Origin: Nitratifractor sp964650685
GTDB lineage: Bacteria > Campylobacterota > Campylobacteria > Campylobacterales > Sulfurovaceae
DNA: 17,138 bases
Direction of reading: 5' to 3'
Assembly (NCBI GenBank): GCA_964650685.1
Contig: CAZYUW010000122.1
Span: 1 to 17,138 of the forward strand
In this document: in pieces, positions 15,473 to 17,138 of the stretch
How the letters are laid out: the number at the start of each line of letters is the position of its first letter
Numbering within the stretch: position 1 is the stretch's first letter
Notes under the pieces: generated by a model
The model's database searches: none
What the model saw: the letters and a program-made list of their open reading frames with translations, nothing else
Told to the model about the DNA's origin: nothing
Program-made: the position numbers and the translations under genes

Positions 15473-16630
15473 TCAGAGAGAGAATTTTTTGTTGAGTCTC
15501 AAGACGGTGATTACGGTTTTGATCTGCACGAGAGCCAGAAGCGCTATCATGACAAAATGGGCTATGGAGTATTTGGCTATCACTCCGTTGAATATCAATC
15601 CCCAATGTATGAAAAACATACCGAATACGAAATAGGCCACTCCAGGACATATCAGAGCGTATGTTACGGGGTCTTTTTTGTCTCCTCCGATATAGTCAGC
15701 AAAATAGTTGAGCCTCTTCATCACGAGGTAACCAAAAACCCCTATGAGCGTCTGAAGCGCAAAAACCGATCCGGTTACACTGAAGAGAAACGCTTTTATC
15801 TCGGCTCCTTCGCTGAAATGATGGGCCAGACCAAAAGAGTCTCTAACGACAGTTATTCCTATGAGAGTGAGAATCGGGATCATTATCCACAGGGATGGGC
15901 TGGCTTTTTCGTTTATACCGTTTTTTACGATAGCGTGGAAATTCAGCACTAATTTGAGTAGACCCAGTAGAGCGGCTGCCGTAATGAAAAAGAAAGAGAA
16001 GAATATACCTATTGCATTGACAGCTTTGATATGGCTCATAGCACCGGGCGCAGCGAAACCGACACCTATCATCGCAAAGGCGAATATACTCAGCAGTTGT
16101 GTCAGATCGTTGTTGTTCTCCCACTCCTGGTTGCCATTGATTACAAACGGCACAAAATAGTCGGCGAAAATTTTGAAGGCATAGATACCGACCGCCAAAA
16201 ACGCCGCAATAGCGATCGGAAACATATACTCGATTATACTCCAAAGACCCGGCACAAAGGCAGCGCCCAGCACAAAAAAGACATTGACGGTCATCGCGTA
16301 TGTCAATGGGATCGCCATGAATGAAACCTCCCTGAGCGTTCCTTTGATAGCTCCATACTCATCTGTATTTTTAAAACTATTCCAGTTGACTATGTTTTTT
16401 ACCAGCAGGGCGAAATGTTTGTAGGAAAAGTACACAATTCCGATCAGAGCCAGGATCATAGAGATCTTGACAACCATGGAACTCTTCAGGAAAAATGGAT
16501 ACATCAGATCGAAAGTGGCCAATGGCACACCTTTGTGAGGGACAAGAAAAAGCAGGTACATATAAAAAGACACAGCCAATCCTCCTGCCCCCAAAGATGA
16601 TAGGAAAAATATCGGTGAATAACTTTTCAT
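15473..16630 (-). CDS. TsoY-like polytopic membrane protein (Cys form)
   Basis: A 385-aa protein with about ten membrane helices (roughly 8-28, 55-73, 103-124, 132-154, 179-196, 204-228, 247-263, 281-302, 325-347 and 354-378). It resembles a Campylobacterota family I recall from public annotation as 'TsoY family (seleno)protein', whose function I cannot state. Its only cysteine is C328, in YALICPGVAYFVFGMFF at the start of helix 9; in seleno-forms this could be the Sec position. No in-frame TGA occurs here. The ten-helix layout also recalls TehA/SLAC1-type anion channels. I choose the ATG at 16630, with AGGAG 7 nt upstream; an ATG at 16687 would lie upstream of the probable -10 box. It is divergent from a hemerythrin-like gene. 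Confidence 0.65.
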   Translation of the reverse strand: MKSYSPIFFLSSLGAGGLAVSFYMYLLFLVPHKGVPLATFDLMYPFFLKSSMVVKISMILALIGIVYFSYKHFALLVKNIVNWNSFKNTDEYGAIKGTLREVSFMAIPLTYAMTVNVFFVLGAAFVPGLWSIIEYMFPIAIAAFLAVGIYAFKIFADYFVPFVINGNQEWENNNDLTQLLSIFAFAMIGVGFAAPGAMSHIKAVNAIGIFFSFFFITAAALLGLLKLVLNFHAIVKNGINEKASPSLWIMIPILTLIGITVVRDSFGLAHHFSEGAEIKAFLFSVTGSVFALQTLIGVFGYLVMKRLNYFADYIGGDKKDPVTYALICPGVAYFVFGMFFIHWGLIFNGVIAKYSIAHFVMIALLALVQIKTVITVLRLNKKFSL

Positions 16631-16657
16631 TGATCGACTCCTGTAAAATTTCGCGGG

Positions 16658-16663
16658 AGTATA
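16658..16663 (-). promoter_or_regulatory. Candidate -10 box of the TsoY-like gene
   Basis: TATACT on the minus strand follows a T-rich stretch (GATTTTTTCAGA), as is common in Campylobacterota promoters. Transcription would start near 16651, about 21 nt before the chosen ATG at 16630. No good -35 hexamer is seen. Confidence 0.4.
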
Positions 16664-16688
16664 TCTGAAAAAATCTTTATCATTCATT

Positions 16689-16706
16689 GAAAAAGAGAGC
16701 TTTTTC
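16689..16706. repeat. Perfect inverted repeat between divergent genes
   Basis: GAAAAAG (16689-16695) and CTTTTTC (16700-16706) are perfect reverse complements around an AGAG spacer. The repeat lies upstream of the -10 boxes of both divergent genes, next to the expected -35 of the TsoY-like gene. It could be an operator, an AT-rich activating element or chance; it is too AT-rich for a good terminator. Confidence 0.35.
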
Positions 16707-16772
16707 TTGTATTGATTCGAAATATCAGATCCGCCACGGCAGACAGCTGGTAGCGGCAGAAAACAATATTTA

Positions 16773-16781
16773 TGGTATACT
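16773..16781 (+). promoter_or_regulatory. Extended -10 promoter of the hemerythrin-like gene
   Basis: TGG directly before TATACT (16776-16781) gives an extended -10 element. Transcription would start near 16788, 17 nt before the ATG at 16805. No matching -35 is visible, which an extended -10 can compensate. Confidence 0.45.
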
Positions 16782-16804
16782 TCGAAAAAAGACGGGAGTT
16801 TTCA

Positions 16805-17138
16805 ATGTTGGGGATTTTTGATTCCAAGAACAAAAAACTGGTTAAGCGATGGAGAAAAGAGCATGAGGAGCTGGTAGTACTGGGTCAAAAAGTCATAGGA
16901 GAATATGTAAAAAACAATATCAAGAACGCTAAAAAGAATTTGAAAAATTTTGTAGATCTTGCCGTCGATCATCTTTCGAGCGAAGATATTGAACTATACA
17001 AAATGCTCAGTGACCCAAAAAGAAGAGACGACAATACCGAAAGACTGGCAGATGAGTTTCAAAGAAGTTTCAAGGACACAAAGACTACGCTGATGAAATT
17101 TTTGGCCAAATATGTGCGTCCAGAAACGGAACTCGACG
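16805..17138 (+). CDS. Hemerythrin-like (HHE domain) protein, 5' part
   Basis: The gene runs off the window after 111 codons. The ATG has GGGAG 6 nt upstream. The sequence is highly charged and helical. Candidate iron ligands are KEHEE (H20, E22) and VDHLSSEDIELY (H56, E60, E63), the spacing expected of the first two helices of a four-helix hemerythrin/HHE domain. The segment SFKDTKTTLMKFLAKYVRP resembles the third helix of Campylobacterota proteins of this type. Hemerythrins bind O2 or sense oxygen/NO with a di-iron site, but the later ligands lie outside the window, so metal binding is not confirmed. Divergent from the TsoY-like gene, which may share its regulation. Confidence 0.55.
   Translation, partial: MLGIFDSKNKKLVKRWRKEHEELVVLGQKVIGEYVKNNIKNAKKNLKNFVDLAVDHLSSEDIELYKMLSDPKRRDDNTERLADEFQRSFKDTKTTLMKFLAKYVRPETELD

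Noticed and set aside
15473..16630. Selenocysteine (in-frame TGA) in the TsoY-like gene
   Set aside because: The frame is uninterrupted from ATG to its terminal TGA and the candidate position is a normal Cys codon.
1..17138. tRNA, rRNA, CRISPR array, insertion sequence or prophage
   Set aside because: Gaps between genes are all under 300 bp and show no tRNA-like cloverleaf, spaced repeats, transposase or integrase.

Overview
The window reads as a chromosomal, mostly housekeeping segment of a Campylobacterota (formerly Epsilonproteobacteria) genome. The signs are the protein types (Campylobacter/Sulfurimonas-like GyrA, Asd, HemE and SurE; a 10-helix membrane protein resembling the family I recall as TsoY), a gyrA-asd-hemE neighbourhood, frequent use of ATA for isoleucine, and promoters with a clear -10 box but little -35. 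I cannot name a genus; a marine or vent-type lithotroph of the Hydrogenimonas/Sulfurimonas kind is a guess. I see no rRNA, tRNA, CRISPR array, insertion sequence or phage gene.

Layout. Bases 1-564 (+) hold the 3' half of a ChaA-like Ca2+/H+ antiporter, ended by a likely terminator. Bases 666-2019 (+) hold prs and a small DoxX membrane protein. Bases 2024-7154 (-) form a compact unit, gyrA > asd > yqhA-like > hemE, whose genes touch or overlap by 0-4 nt behind a TATAAT promoter. Bases 7263-8695 (-) hold surE > tcdA, overlapping by 4 nt. Divergent from them, 8836-11112 (+) hold greA, argC and an LpxH-like metallophosphoesterase. Its stop codon overlaps the stop of the convergent ackA. Bases 11109-15194 (-) hold two tandem paralogous small exported proteins > pta > ackA, behind a good promoter. 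A 278-bp gap (15195-15472) carries that promoter and two 12-bp direct repeats. Bases 15473-16630 (-) hold the TsoY-like protein, and 16805-17138 (+) the 5' part of a hemerythrin-like gene, transcribed away from it.

How the genes fit together. Most serve core metabolism: PRPP synthesis, haem (HemE), lysine/threonine/methionine precursors (Asd), arginine (ArgC), acetyl-CoA/acetyl-phosphate/acetate exchange (Pta-AckA), DNA supercoiling (GyrA), transcript-cleavage rescue (GreA), tRNA modification (TcdA) and nucleotide clean-up (SurE). The least explained parts are the tandem BamE-like exported proteins joined to pta-ackA, and the TsoY-like/hemerythrin-like divergent pair with its structured intergenic region. 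No clear new multi-gene defence or mobile system is visible; those two loci are the best candidates for undescribed biology.
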